Part shown: positions 1 through 7,922 of the stretch, in pieces | Position numbering within the stretch: the first letter of the stretch is position 1 | Layout: every line of letters starts with the position of its first letter | Source: a virus | Virus record (IMG/VR): IMGVR_UViG_3300020435_000129 | Coordinates: 1 to 31,709 of that record | Reading direction: 5' to 3' (one strand) | Length of the DNA stretch: 31,709 nucleotides | Notes under the pieces: generated by a model | What the model was told of the DNA's origin: nothing | Database searches by the model: none | Seen by the model: only the letters and a program-made list of their open reading frames with translations | Position numbers and translations under genes: made by a program

Positions 1-233
1 CCGTTAAACAATACTTGTGAGTCGGTTACTTCTACACGGCCTTCACAAGCGCCGGTGATTTCACGAGTTATTGCGTCCTTGACGTTTATATTCTCTCGAA
101 TATACTCATGGTCTTCACGATCAATGGCATCTACAATACCAGCAAATCGCGGGTGATTACTCTGTGAAACGATGTGTTGTTTGCCGTCTACGAAAACGAC
201 AACACTATCTTCACGTATGATATACGATATCAT
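1..233 (-). CDS. rIIB: rIIB-like protein, N-terminal part (cut by window edge)
   Basis: The minus strand reads open from an ATG at 233 to the left edge, giving about 77 residues that begin MISYIIREDSVVVFVDGKQH. The start overlaps the rIIA stop as TAATG, the usual rIIA-rIIB junction of T4-like phages. In T4, rIIA and rIIB are membrane-associated proteins needed for growth in lambda lysogens and are tied to lysis timing and exclusion. The short beta-rich start followed by an acidic helix fits the rIIB N terminus as I remember it. The identification leans mainly on position after rIIA, and the C-terminal part cannot be seen. Confidence 0.72.
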   Translation of the reverse strand, partial: MISYIIREDSVVVFVDGKQHIVSQSNHPRFAGIVDAIDREDHEYIRENINVKDAITREITGACEGRVEVTDSQVLFN

Positions 234-3040
234 TATTCCTCTCCTGTGTTAGTATCAGTTATTACCTGATCTCGTATTATATTCCGTGCTTGTCTTAGCG
301 CTTCTTTGATAGAAACTTCCGGTATGCGAACAATACGCTTCTGACCATCATATCGCGTTAGTTCGCACGAACTACAGTCGTAAATGCCTGTATAAGAATA
401 AGCACTGTTCTGCGCGAGTCTCAAGCCGCGTACAAACGAATACAGTACCGGTGTCGCGAAGACGTTAGCAATTTTACCACAGAACGTCGCGTCCCGCAAC
501 ATTTTACTTTCTTTTGAAGACTCGTCTTCAATAATAGCATGAAAGTCTTGTTTACCAATTACTGCCTCTAGGAACTGGTAGGTGTTGCTCGTAGTAGCTG
601 ACGTAATTGTTAAGACCTTGTTGACGTATTTACTAGTAAAATCATCATCTATCTTAAATCTAAGATCAGGACAATTATCCGATATGAACTCTATAGTTTC
701 CATTATAAAGCTCGGTATATTACCTGCTAGTTCGCCGGCCGATACCCCTTTAATAGAATCAATGTAGTCTTTGTGATCTACTACTGCCATTTCAGATATT
801 TTACCACGGAAGTCTTTTAACTGCACAGACAAACAATTTTCAAGGTTTTCGATAGCCTTCACATTCCGTTTACTTGCAGTATAAAACAATATTCTAGAAA
901 CAGGGTCACCTGAGGGCAGCGTATAGGCCTTGTTAACTAGCTCTTTAACTTGGTCAGAATACTTACTACACGCTTCCATTGTCTCAGTAGAATACGGCGA
1001 CGACAACGTACCTGCGTCTATGCTCACGTACACAGTGGTATCAGAGTGTACGCTAACAACATCCCAGTTTTCTAAATAAGAATCAATTAGCGACCCGTCT
1101 TTGCGCACGCGGCGGACACCAATATTCATAGCAGATGTATCGCGACGGTTGGCTTCCCTAATATCAACTACAGGTTCAAAATCACTTACGTTACCGTAGT
1201 GTGATACTTTTAAGTCAACAGCATCGAGGAACGCTTTGATTAGCTTAGCATCTTTTTCGTTTGCTAGAATACTTATGTTGCAGTAGTAAGCACGATTTTC
1301 CTTAACGTATTGACGCCAAGCATTAACGTAGCCTGCCTTGTCTTCAATCAAAATCTCTACACTGTCTTTGAAAAAGTTGCTACTTGTCCAAGTACGAGTC
1401 CACGTCTTGCCGAAATCATATTCAAAAGCATAAGCAGTCTCGAAGTTTTCGAAACCGTCATCCACTAAACCCTTTAAGTGTCGCGGGTACAGCCTACCCA
1501 ACGGCAAGTCTGTCTCGTCAAAGTATTCATCGCTAGGGTCAAGGCCTAGCAGTTCGGCAACTGCTTCAACTACTTCTTCGGCTTGGTCAGATTCCAAATA
1601 GTTTTCGTAAACTTTGTCCAGTATGTGTCGGTGTACTACTTCTGTATAGACAACGTCAAATGTCTTATCGGCTTTCATCATACGTGCACGACAAAGCGCT
1701 TGTTTGACCTCAGCCACATCTTCTACAGGTATAGTACCATGTGTCACAAACAAGTCAGGTATTGACATACTAAGGTTAATACGGTACTTGTTCTTCTTAT
1801 GTGCTACTCGTTCAGAATCTAAAGAAAGTGTCGATACAGATAGTATAGGATTATACTGAGCGTCAACGATTTTCTGGACACGATCGCTTAATAGCGAACG
1901 AAAGTCCATACTGGCCATACGAGCTGCATACGTGCCGCCCGGCACATCAAGTTCCAGGCCGTTCTTAGCCATTTCAATTACTTGATCAACGGTTTGTATT
2001 TCTTCAACTGCATCTGTGATACTTGTGATTGTGTTGTTAACTGCTTGCCATATACGTTTACTTAAGGCAGAGACTGTTTCGTCGTCATAGTGGAGTTCTT
2101 CACGGGAAGGTGCAATCGTAAGTTCGCCTATACCAAACTCCATTACTACTGCGGAGTCAGGCGCGTTTAAAGTCATGTTGTTTGGAAGCACCAAACGGTC
2201 CATACTGACTGGGTAAATTATAGGCCCCATTTGAGCGTAAAGGCCCGAGCTACGTATCCGTACTTTGGAGGTGTGATAATTCAACCTGCTATTGCCTCCA
2301 TCGAAGTATACGTTAGTAGAATACGACACTATATCGTAGTCAGCGGCTTCTTCTAGCGCTACTTTGCCTGCCTGGACGATACTAGCTATATCTTCATCAA
2401 TAAGACGGTCATCGTACGCCGACGGATTAACAATATTAACAGAGCCTTCAGGGAACCACATGTAAATGTCGATAGCTTCAGCCAGCCAATGTGCACGTTC
2501 AGAAGATTCGTTGTTTTTCATCGGTACTGAAACTTCAAGTCCTGACGGTTCGTCAGTGTCCGAGCTGCCCAAATGGTTGATAGACGGGAGGCCTTCTTCA
2601 TTAATAATTACAGCGAAATAGTGTGCTTTTCCTTCGTGGTAAGACACAACATTAAAAATGTCTGTATAACCGAGTGGTGATTTGGATCCAAGGCCCAGAC
2701 CGCCTACGGCTTTGTTGTCGTCGTTTTTAGTGCTGTCGAAATACGTGGTATAGAGATTAGTTGCATTGTCTATATCCAAGCCAGGGCCATAATCCCTTAA
2801 CACGAATACTGGATTAAACTGCGTCGGGAGGGTCACATCAAACGGCTTCTCGGTGTTACCATTCATCGCGTGCGCGTCAAGTGCGTTAGTAGACAACTCA
2901 CGAATAATAGCGTGTCGTGGGTTTGAATACATGTTGCTTGATAATATCTTAAAAGCGTGTGCGTTAGATTTTATGGTAAAGCCTGTCGAGGCAACGCCGC
3001 TCGAAGTCCGTGTTTCTTTTCCTTTGGTTGTGACTTTCAT
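233..3040 (-). CDS. rIIA: rIIA-like GHKL-fold ATPase
   Basis: This 935-residue protein has a clear GHKL (gyrase/Hsp90/histidine kinase/MutL) ATP-binding domain. The N-box is RELSTNALDAH, with E48 and N52. The G1 box is DYGPGLD (83-89) and the G2 box is GGLGLGSKSP (113-122). Among phage genes this pattern, followed directly by an rIIB-like gene, marks rIIA. T4 rIIA is about 725 residues, so this homologue is roughly 200 residues longer; the extra length lies in the C-terminal part, which I cannot assign to a fold. rIIA acts at the host membrane in T4. AAGG lies about 6 bases before the ATG. A sigma70-like promoter is possible in the gap upstream. Confidence 0.9.
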   Translation of the reverse strand: MKVTTKGKETRTSSGVASTGFTIKSNAHAFKILSSNMYSNPRHAIIRELSTNALDAHAMNGNTEKPFDVTLPTQFNPVFVLRDYGPGLDIDNATNLYTTYFDSTKNDDNKAVGGLGLGSKSPLGYTDIFNVVSYHEGKAHYFAVIINEEGLPSINHLGSSDTDEPSGLEVSVPMKNNESSERAHWLAEAIDIYMWFPEGSVNIVNPSAYDDRLIDEDIASIVQAGKVALEEAADYDIVSYSTNVYFDGGNSRLNYHTSKVRIRSSGLYAQMGPIIYPVSMDRLVLPNNMTLNAPDSAVVMEFGIGELTIAPSREELHYDDETVSALSKRIWQAVNNTITSITDAVEEIQTVDQVIEMAKNGLELDVPGGTYAARMASMDFRSLLSDRVQKIVDAQYNPILSVSTLSLDSERVAHKKNKYRINLSMSIPDLFVTHGTIPVEDVAEVKQALCRARMMKADKTFDVVYTEVVHRHILDKVYENYLESDQAEEVVEAVAELLGLDPSDEYFDETDLPLGRLYPRHLKGLVDDGFENFETAYAFEYDFGKTWTRTWTSSNFFKDSVEILIEDKAGYVNAWRQYVKENRAYYCNISILANEKDAKLIKAFLDAVDLKVSHYGNVSDFEPVVDIREANRRDTSAMNIGVRRVRKDGSLIDSYLENWDVVSVHSDTTVYVSIDAGTLSSPYSTETMEACSKYSDQVKELVNKAYTLPSGDPVSRILFYTASKRNVKAIENLENCLSVQLKDFRGKISEMAVVDHKDYIDSIKGVSAGELAGNIPSFIMETIEFISDNCPDLRFKIDDDFTSKYVNKVLTITSATTSNTYQFLEAVIGKQDFHAIIEDESSKESKMLRDATFCGKIANVFATPVLYSFVRGLRLAQNSAYSYTGIYDCSSCELTRYDGQKRIVRIPEVSIKEALRQARNIIRDQVITDTNTGEE

Positions 3041-3063
3041 TACATACCTTAAAGCTTGGTTAA

Positions 3064-3092
3064 ACTATAATTCAATATTAGCAAACTTTAAA
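3064..3092 (-). promoter_or_regulatory. Possible sigma70-like promoter for rIIA
   Basis: On the minus strand TTTAAA (3087-3092) and TATAGT (3064-3069) are separated by 17 bases, and the second box lies 24 bases before the rIIA ATG. The -10 box matches the consensus at 5 of 6 positions and the -35 box at 4 of 6. The gap is very A/T rich, so a chance match is possible. Confidence 0.3.
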
Positions 3093-3115
3093 GAATTAAT
3101 CAAACAGAATTTTTA

Positions 3116-3328
3116 TTATCGATAAAATATTTCTCGGTAGCACGTCGCGCAACAGGTGGTAGGTACAGGAAGTTGCTCTATGTCAATACCGGCGTGATTC
3201 AGAATAGCGTAGTCGACATCGTTTAATGGTGTGGTAACTGACGGTAATGGTTTTGAGTGCGTGGGCGCGGTGAAAAAATCACCACAACCACCGCATCGCG
3301 CTATCCCGTAATTTTCTTTTTCTGCCAT
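3116..3328 (-). CDS. Small cysteine-pair protein, possible zinc ribbon
   Basis: This 70-residue protein has two cysteine clusters: CGGCG near residue 12 and TCCATC near residue 60. Two CxxC-type pairs that far apart suggest a zinc ribbon, with the intervening 45 residues forming a loop or small domain. The start overlaps the end of the membrane-protein gene upstream by 28 bases, so the two are probably co-transcribed. No strong Shine-Dalgarno sequence is visible, which fits translational coupling. I do not recognise the family and give no function. Confidence 0.6.
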   Translation of the reverse strand: MAEKENYGIARCGGCGDFFTAPTHSKPLPSVTTPLNDVDYAILNHAGIDIEQLPVPTTCCATCYREIFYR

Positions 3329-3582
3329 GTCTTATAAAGCCCGGTTACGCTGATATAAATCCAAAACATTTCAATAACGAGCGAAGGTAGGTTGGGATGG
3401 TAAACTAAACTGAATGTCAGCATGAGGGCGCCGCACAAGTTTAAGAGTGTGTAACGATACGAAAACGTGCCTGCCTTTTCCATAACATTTAAGTAATATG
3501 CAAGGATAACACAAGCGCTGCCTAGCGTACCGAAAAATCCAGGCACTGTTAGTGCTTGGCCTAATACATCGTTGATATTCAT
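3301..3582 (-). CDS. Three-helix membrane protein, CBU_0592-like
   Basis: This 93-residue protein is strongly hydrophobic. Three likely transmembrane segments lie at about residues 13-32, 44-60 and 66-84, followed by a basic tail ending in KTWQKKKITG. The order of features (small-residue-rich first helix ending in AYYLN, then YTLLNLCGALML, then a helix after LPS ending in GLYK) resembles the small CBU_0592 family of bacterial membrane proteins, whose function is unknown. It would sit in the host inner membrane. It lies close to the rII genes, so a role in exclusion or lysis control is conceivable, but that is inference only. Confidence 0.68.
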   Translation of the reverse strand: MNINDVLGQALTVPGFFGTLGSACVILAYYLNVMEKAGTFSYRYTLLNLCGALMLTFSLVYHPNLPSLVIEMFWIYISVTGLYKTWQKKKITG

Positions 3583-3588
3583 TTATTA

Positions 3589-3840
3589 TTATTCGCCTTG
3601 TAACTTAATTGATGCACGAAGTGAGTTGAGGGTTTGTTTTAGTTCATTGTCGTCGGGTAGCATATCTATGGCCTCGAGTAACAGTCTCAATGCTTTAATC
3701 TCGTCTGATTCAGCCGTAATTACTTCAGCCTGCGGCGCCAGTGCATTATCCCATAAAGAACGGCCTTCGATACTAAGAGTTGACGTGTCGATAAGGTTAG
3801 CAACCAAAGACCCGTCGTATGTATTATCGTCGTTATCCAT
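3589..3840 (-). CDS. Hypothetical small acidic protein
   Basis: This 83-residue acidic protein starts MDNDDNTYDGSL and ends in a likely helical pair (about residues 45-80). No known motif is visible. The start overlaps the end of the gene upstream by 8 bases, and the stop lies 6 bases before the next start, so it belongs to the same operon. The call rests on open-frame length, tight packing and consistent strand. Confidence 0.6.
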   Translation of the reverse strand: MDNDDNTYDGSLVANLIDTSTLSIEGRSLWDNALAPQAEVITAESDEIKALRLLLEAIDMLPDDNELKQTLNSLRASIKLQGE

Positions 3841-4357
3841 AAGATTTCTTAACCATATTATCTAAATGCGCGAAAGCGTCAGCGCCACCATTATCCTTTA
3901 CCTGGGCATCTATCTCGTCGAGTTTATAACTATAGTAAATCATACTCTTTAGGTCTGCGACCGTAGTATCCGGCGCAGCATTTTCAAGTGCTTCGAAAAT
4001 CCTCCGCATGCGATCCTCTAATTCATCAACCTTTTTGGATATGCTGGATACGCCTATTTCGAGATTGGTGATACTCACACCGTACTGGGAGATAGACGAA
4101 TCCATCTCCCGCAAAAAGTCAACAGTGGCACCACAAAAAAACTCTAGTTCGCCGAAAGCCCTTGTGGATAGCACGATCGATGATTCTACTTCTTCAACGC
4201 TCAAAGCCGGTGGCGGCAGGTCTTTGAAGTCACCAGGGTAGATCCCAGTGCGTGCGTAACCTTCACGAACTATATCCAAACAGTTGTATGTTAACTGCCG
4301 GACATTGTTTGCCGCTGTGTCCAACGTCAATATTGATATGCTGCCGCTGTTATACAT
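3833..4357 (-). CDS. Hypothetical coiled-coil protein
   Basis: This 174-residue protein has a central region (about residues 75-130) rich in heptad-like hydrophobic spacing, including VSSISKKVDELEDRMRRIFE, which predicts a coiled coil. The N-terminal third holds a proline-rich stretch (KDLPPPALS). It overlaps the downstream 83-residue gene by 8 bases and follows the 126-residue gene by 9. Possible roles include a structural or scaffold component, but nothing in the sequence decides this. I do not recognise the family. Confidence 0.62.
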   Translation of the reverse strand: MYNSGSISILTLDTAANNVRQLTYNCLDIVREGYARTGIYPGDFKDLPPPALSVEEVESSIVLSTRAFGELEFFCGATVDFLREMDSSISQYGVSITNLEIGVSSISKKVDELEDRMRRIFEALENAAPDTTVADLKSMIYYSYKLDEIDAQVKDNGGADAFAHLDNMVKKSYG

Positions 4358-4366
4358 GAGTTTTCC

Positions 4367-4747
4367 TTATACTAGGACTTCCCGTAATACCCCTAAGTCT
4401 TTAGGTGATATTTTAATGTCATCACCCAAGTCAGAAATATAGACAGGAACAACGCCCTGAATTGGTTTCTGTTTTAATTCAGCAATAGAGTTCTTATAGT
4501 ACTCTGTTTTATCTTCGGCTATAACTACACCACCGTTATCGGTAGTTACCGGGTTGCCTGAGTCGTCTAGTTTGACGCACTCCTTGACAATAGCACCGTA
4601 TTCTTCACCAAAACTTTGCTCAGCACTGCTTATCGTTTCGGCCATTTTACTGAACTTCTGCGACAATGCCGGCTTCATTGGTAGCTCGACTAGTCGAGTG
4701 AAAGCTTCGCTGAATCTCTTATCGAAAAATATACTATATGTAATCAT
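4367..4747 (-). CDS. Hypothetical protein, resembles DUF1617-type phage proteins
   Basis: This 126-residue protein has an N-terminal helical half with an E..FGEEYGAIVKE segment, then a short DSGNP turn, and a C-terminal half with KPIQGVVPVYISDLGDDIK. That order (helices ending in a YG, a small acidic turn, then a PV-xx-L strand) is like a common small phage protein class (DUF1617-like) found near virion genes. The similarity is by layout only. It has its own upstream CTATAAAAG element and so may be transcribed apart from the repeat genes before it. Confidence 0.58.
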   Translation of the reverse strand: MITYSIFFDKRFSEAFTRLVELPMKPALSQKFSKMAETISSAEQSFGEEYGAIVKECVKLDDSGNPVTTDNGGVVIAEDKTEYYKNSIAELKQKPIQGVVPVYISDLGDDIKISPKDLGVLREVLV

Positions 4748-4759
4748 GTTTGTCTTGTC

Positions 4760-4768
4760 CTTTTATAG
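4760..4768 (-). promoter_or_regulatory. Late-promoter-like element CTATAAAAG
   Basis: CTATAAAAG on the minus strand lies 12 bases before the ATG of the 126-residue gene. The same element precedes the genes starting at 8902 and 9572 at a similar distance. It resembles the T4 late core TATAAATA. The following GGA may also act as part of the ribosome binding site. Confidence 0.4.
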
Positions 4769-4778
4769 TTGTTTTTGT

Positions 4779-5870
4779 TTATTTATCTACGTATCTCACG
4801 CAGTTTGTCTTTTCGTGTCCAAGCCTGATTGTTGCTTTTTCACTATCTGTAAGTTCATTGTTCATACGCAAATATTGATCTATAGTACACGGCACGCCAC
4901 GATACCAATACTCAATACCGGTTCTTCCACCGGCATAGGCAAACACTGCCGCCGGACCGTCGACGCGGTGTAAATATGTCAGGCTGTCATCTAAATAGCG
5001 CGAGTTGGATCTTACTAGCTTACCGTTTTTTGGCCAGTACGTGTGTAAAACTGGGTGTCCAGTTTCATCAACCGTCATCTCTAATAGCGCTGGTTTATCC
5101 GGCCTAAACGATTCATGCACCATGTAATAGTCTTGCGAGCTTAGATCAACCTTCCCGTTCTTTGCGTATAAACGGGTTTTTGTAGATATCTCGTCTTCGA
5201 ACCCTTCTCTTACCCTGTACTTCTCAACGATCAAAGCAGGAGCAGTATTGTTTCTTCCTACTAGTCCATTTTCTGCGTAGCATTTCTGATGGAACCGATT
5301 CCCTAATATACCAACACAATAACTACTCGTAAGAGCAGGCAGATCACCCGTTCTATGTAATAATCCATACTCTGCGTATATCTTTATATCGGTGTTCTCA
5401 AGCGGATATTCAGTAGATCTAGTGGTTATTACAAGCGCGGGACCTGATTCAGAGTGTAGCAATATCCCTCCCGCCGTTTCGTAAAACGACAAAAAAAGAT
5501 TGACACTGGTATGGAAGCACTTGATAGATATCTCCACCGCTTCATTTTTATGGTCTATTACTGCCTCGAGGTCTTCGTTAGTAGGTCGTTTCTTGTTTGT
5601 CGCATCGGAATACAATCTATTGGTTGTTGATACGAAAAGTTTTAGGGCGTTTTCCTTTGCTGCGGTAACCACCTCACTTACGCTATAGGTACCATCAGGT
5701 ACTAGTATTTCTGTTACTTCACTGAAAGCAGATATATGCACTGCATTCGATGCGTTGTTTTTGCCAGAAATGTCGAGTACGGTCTTTAACACAGGCAACA
5801 CATCCGGCACCGTAGAAGTGTTACGGATAGATGCGGGTATTTCAAATACTGACGCTAAGATACCTTTCAT
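4779..5870 (-). CDS. DGPA-repeat protein, copy 4
   Basis: This 363-residue protein is built from degenerate repeats of the form [Y-x-x-x-G-x-L-H-R-x-D-x-P-A-hydrophobic]. Examples are YAEYGLLHRTGDLPALTSS, YAENGLVGRNNTAPALIVE, FRPDKPALLEM and YLHRVDGPAAVF. The last unit ends YRGVPCTIDQYLRMN, followed by a helix with DSEKATIRLG. Three upstream neighbours share this repeat and closing helix. Repeats of this kind occur in large-virus and phage proteins with no assigned function as far as I know; each unit probably forms a beta hairpin, as in MORN or WG repeats. Its start overlaps the previous gene by 4 bases (ATGA). Confidence 0.75.
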   Translation of the reverse strand: MKGILASVFEIPASIRNTSTVPDVLPVLKTVLDISGKNNASNAVHISAFSEVTEILVPDGTYSVSEVVTAAKENALKLFVSTTNRLYSDATNKKRPTNEDLEAVIDHKNEAVEISIKCFHTSVNLFLSFYETAGGILLHSESGPALVITTRSTEYPLENTDIKIYAEYGLLHRTGDLPALTSSYCVGILGNRFHQKCYAENGLVGRNNTAPALIVEKYRVREGFEDEISTKTRLYAKNGKVDLSSQDYYMVHESFRPDKPALLEMTVDETGHPVLHTYWPKNGKLVRSNSRYLDDSLTYLHRVDGPAAVFAYAGGRTGIEYWYRGVPCTIDQYLRMNNELTDSEKATIRLGHEKTNCVRYVDK

Positions 5871-6862
5871 TGGGTCTCACCCAAAATTATCATAGCTTTT
5901 TCCTCATCACTTAAATTACATCGTTTTACGAACTCAGACGGTGATAACACCTCGTTCTTTATTATATAGTGGGTGTTTTGCTCTGTTATGAGCCCCGGAT
6001 AGTATTTAGACCCCACATCCATATTGTGATCAATTAGTAGCCAATAATTAGGATCACTGTCTATTGTTACCTTCCATCCGAATTTGTCATCTACATACGA
6101 GCACTCAGCGATCTCGGTAATGTCGCCGCTACGCACAGTGATAGACCTGAAGCCTTTTTTACTAAGCTTCTTATCTTCGATACTCACCGTAATATCTACT
6201 ATCTTTTTGTTATCTCTATCAGAATAAATTTTCGTCGTAAAAGCCGGGTGAATACCGTTGTCGTTTATGTCGCCGTTTTTGGCGTGTACCTTAATGCGGT
6301 TAGTGTAGTTGTTCAAATTCACATTACGCATTGTGTGTATAACAAGTGACGGTGTTTCGCCAAAATCATTTAAGAGACCGGTCGCTGTATCAATATAGAA
6401 TGTGGCATGAGTAAACCCGCGCTGGTCGCCGTTTATGTTCTTAATATCGCCTTTAAGATCAACACGAAACAGGTCGTGCGGAGTTACTTTTTCGGCACTA
6501 ATAGTGAACTCATACGTTGTTACTAATGAGTTTTCGTCCTGAGTTTCAAATTTACAATACGCAATCCCGTCTCTTACATGATTCACAGTCGGTCGGTATT
6601 GATCCATATCAATGTTATTCATGAATATGGTACTAGCGAAGTACGGCTTTATTTTGGTCTCAAAAGCCAGCCAGCACCCATTAATGACTCTACCGGACTC
6701 AACGTCTTCACCTCGTGCCAGGGCGCTAACGAACCCGAGTAACTTCGTCCCATAACGCTGCTCTTGTGTATACGCGTCTACAAGACGCGTCAAAACAACT
6801 GCTACTTGATTCACGTTTGAGCGCCCGACTACTACATTTCGTATATCAGGTAATTTAAGCAT
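5867..6862 (-). CDS. DGPA-repeat protein, copy 3 (most diverged)
   Basis: This 331-residue protein is the most eroded member of the four-gene family. Only two units are easily seen: IDTATGLLNDFGETPSLVIH and VHAKNGDINDNGIHPAFTTK, in which the His-Arg and Asp-Gly positions are altered. The closing helix is preserved (LSDEEKAMIILGETQ), which ties it to its neighbours. It overlaps the gene before it by 8 bases and the gene after it by 4, so all four are likely one transcription and translation unit. It could be a paralogue that has taken a new role. Function unknown. Confidence 0.72.
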   Translation of the reverse strand: MLKLPDIRNVVVGRSNVNQVAVVLTRLVDAYTQEQRYGTKLLGFVSALARGEDVESGRVINGCWLAFETKIKPYFASTIFMNNIDMDQYRPTVNHVRDGIAYCKFETQDENSLVTTYEFTISAEKVTPHDLFRVDLKGDIKNINGDQRGFTHATFYIDTATGLLNDFGETPSLVIHTMRNVNLNNYTNRIKVHAKNGDINDNGIHPAFTTKIYSDRDNKKIVDITVSIEDKKLSKKGFRSITVRSGDITEIAECSYVDDKFGWKVTIDSDPNYWLLIDHNMDVGSKYYPGLITEQNTHYIIKNEVLSPSEFVKRCNLSDEEKAMIILGETQ

Positions 6863-7922
6863 CGAGGTCTTCTCCCAGTACGTACAAACCCTTTTCGGCT
6901 TCTGTCATTTTTGAACGCATTAACCACTCTTCTTTACCGGACATTTTGTGGCCGTGCCTTGCATACACCCGCGTAACAGTCTTGCCCGCGTTGATACTTT
7001 TAATAGCAGGTCCGTACTCATTGTGTACCTCAAAATTATCATCTAAATAATAATGAGTCAGCACGTTCGTTGTCAGACAAACAAGCGCGGCTGTCGGTGT
7101 AGATGACCTAGGCTTGCCGTTCACAATATAAGAGGTGTATGCTTCTACTCTCTTAGCATTATAATCTATGGCAGGTCCATCTTCGTTGTGAATGTGGCCG
7201 TCACAGGCGTGAACTGACATAGTGAAGTCACTTGTCGTACCGTAAAGCGCAGGCTCGTCAGCGCTTCTGTGCAACTCTCCATCACGTGCGCATATAATAA
7301 AGTTTCGGTAACCTTCACGATCATTTAATACCAGCGCAGGGCGATCACCATCACGGTGTAATTTACCAAAACGATTCAAGTATATCGACAAGCGGGTATT
7401 AGTGCCTATCGACTGCCCTTTAGCAGCGCGTATAACCAGCGCCGGTTTGTCGTCTTCCGGCGTAACTATCTCGGCTCTATCAGTACAATAAAACTCAAGG
7501 TAGTGTGATCTGTATCCATCAAAGTCAGAATACATAGTGACTTGGTTTAAGCTTTCACCGACTCTTTTTACCTCGAAACGCTGAAGCCAATTAGCGTTAA
7601 GTCCCGTGTCGCCAAGCATAAACAATCCAGCAAACAACGAGTGTTCGCGCAGCGATTCGATAATACCTAGTGCTAAATCATTCACACCATTCAGGTACTC
7701 ATGGTCCTCGGTGTCTCCGCGATAGTGAAGACCAAGCGACTTTATCCTTCTCCCTATACCGCCGTCATTCGACTTGCGTAACAAATCCGAAATATTATCC
7801 ATATAAATAGCGCCGTCGTTTTTCAATCCCATATCCAACAAATGATGATCTATAGTGTTGGGTATTCCGGTACGGTAAAACGCGGGTGTGTATGAAACTA
7901 GCGCGAACTCTTCATATCTCAT
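6855..7922 (-). CDS. DGPA-repeat protein, copy 2
   Basis: This 355-residue protein has at least four recognisable units: LNRFGKLHRDGDRPALVLN, ARDGELHRSADEPALYG, ACDGHIHNEDGPAIDY and FEVHNEYGPAIKS. The closing segment reads MTEAEKGLYVLGEDLDA. The N terminus carries FYRTGIPNTIDHHLLDMG, a motif otherwise found at the C-terminal end of copy 4 (YRGVPCTIDQYLRMN), which suggests a past fusion or out-of-register recombination between copies. The start overlaps the previous gene's stop by 4 bases. Cytoplasmic, with no signal peptide or membrane helix. Confidence 0.75.
   Translation of the reverse strand: MRYEEFALVSYTPAFYRTGIPNTIDHHLLDMGLKNDGAIYMDNISDLLRKSNDGGIGRRIKSLGLHYRGDTEDHEYLNGVNDLALGIIESLREHSLFAGLFMLGDTGLNANWLQRFEVKRVGESLNQVTMYSDFDGYRSHYLEFYCTDRAEIVTPEDDKPALVIRAAKGQSIGTNTRLSIYLNRFGKLHRDGDRPALVLNDREGYRNFIICARDGELHRSADEPALYGTTSDFTMSVHACDGHIHNEDGPAIDYNAKRVEAYTSYIVNGKPRSSTPTAALVCLTTNVLTHYYLDDNFEVHNEYGPAIKSINAGKTVTRVYARHGHKMSGKEEWLMRSKMTEAEKGLYVLGEDLDA

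Noticed and set aside
3064-3092. Possible T4 MotA box (TTTGCT) before rIIA
   Set aside because: TGCT at 3080-3083 is only 10 bases from the -10-like TATAGT, while middle promoters of T4 place the box about 16 bases away. Only a weak sigma70-like promoter is kept.
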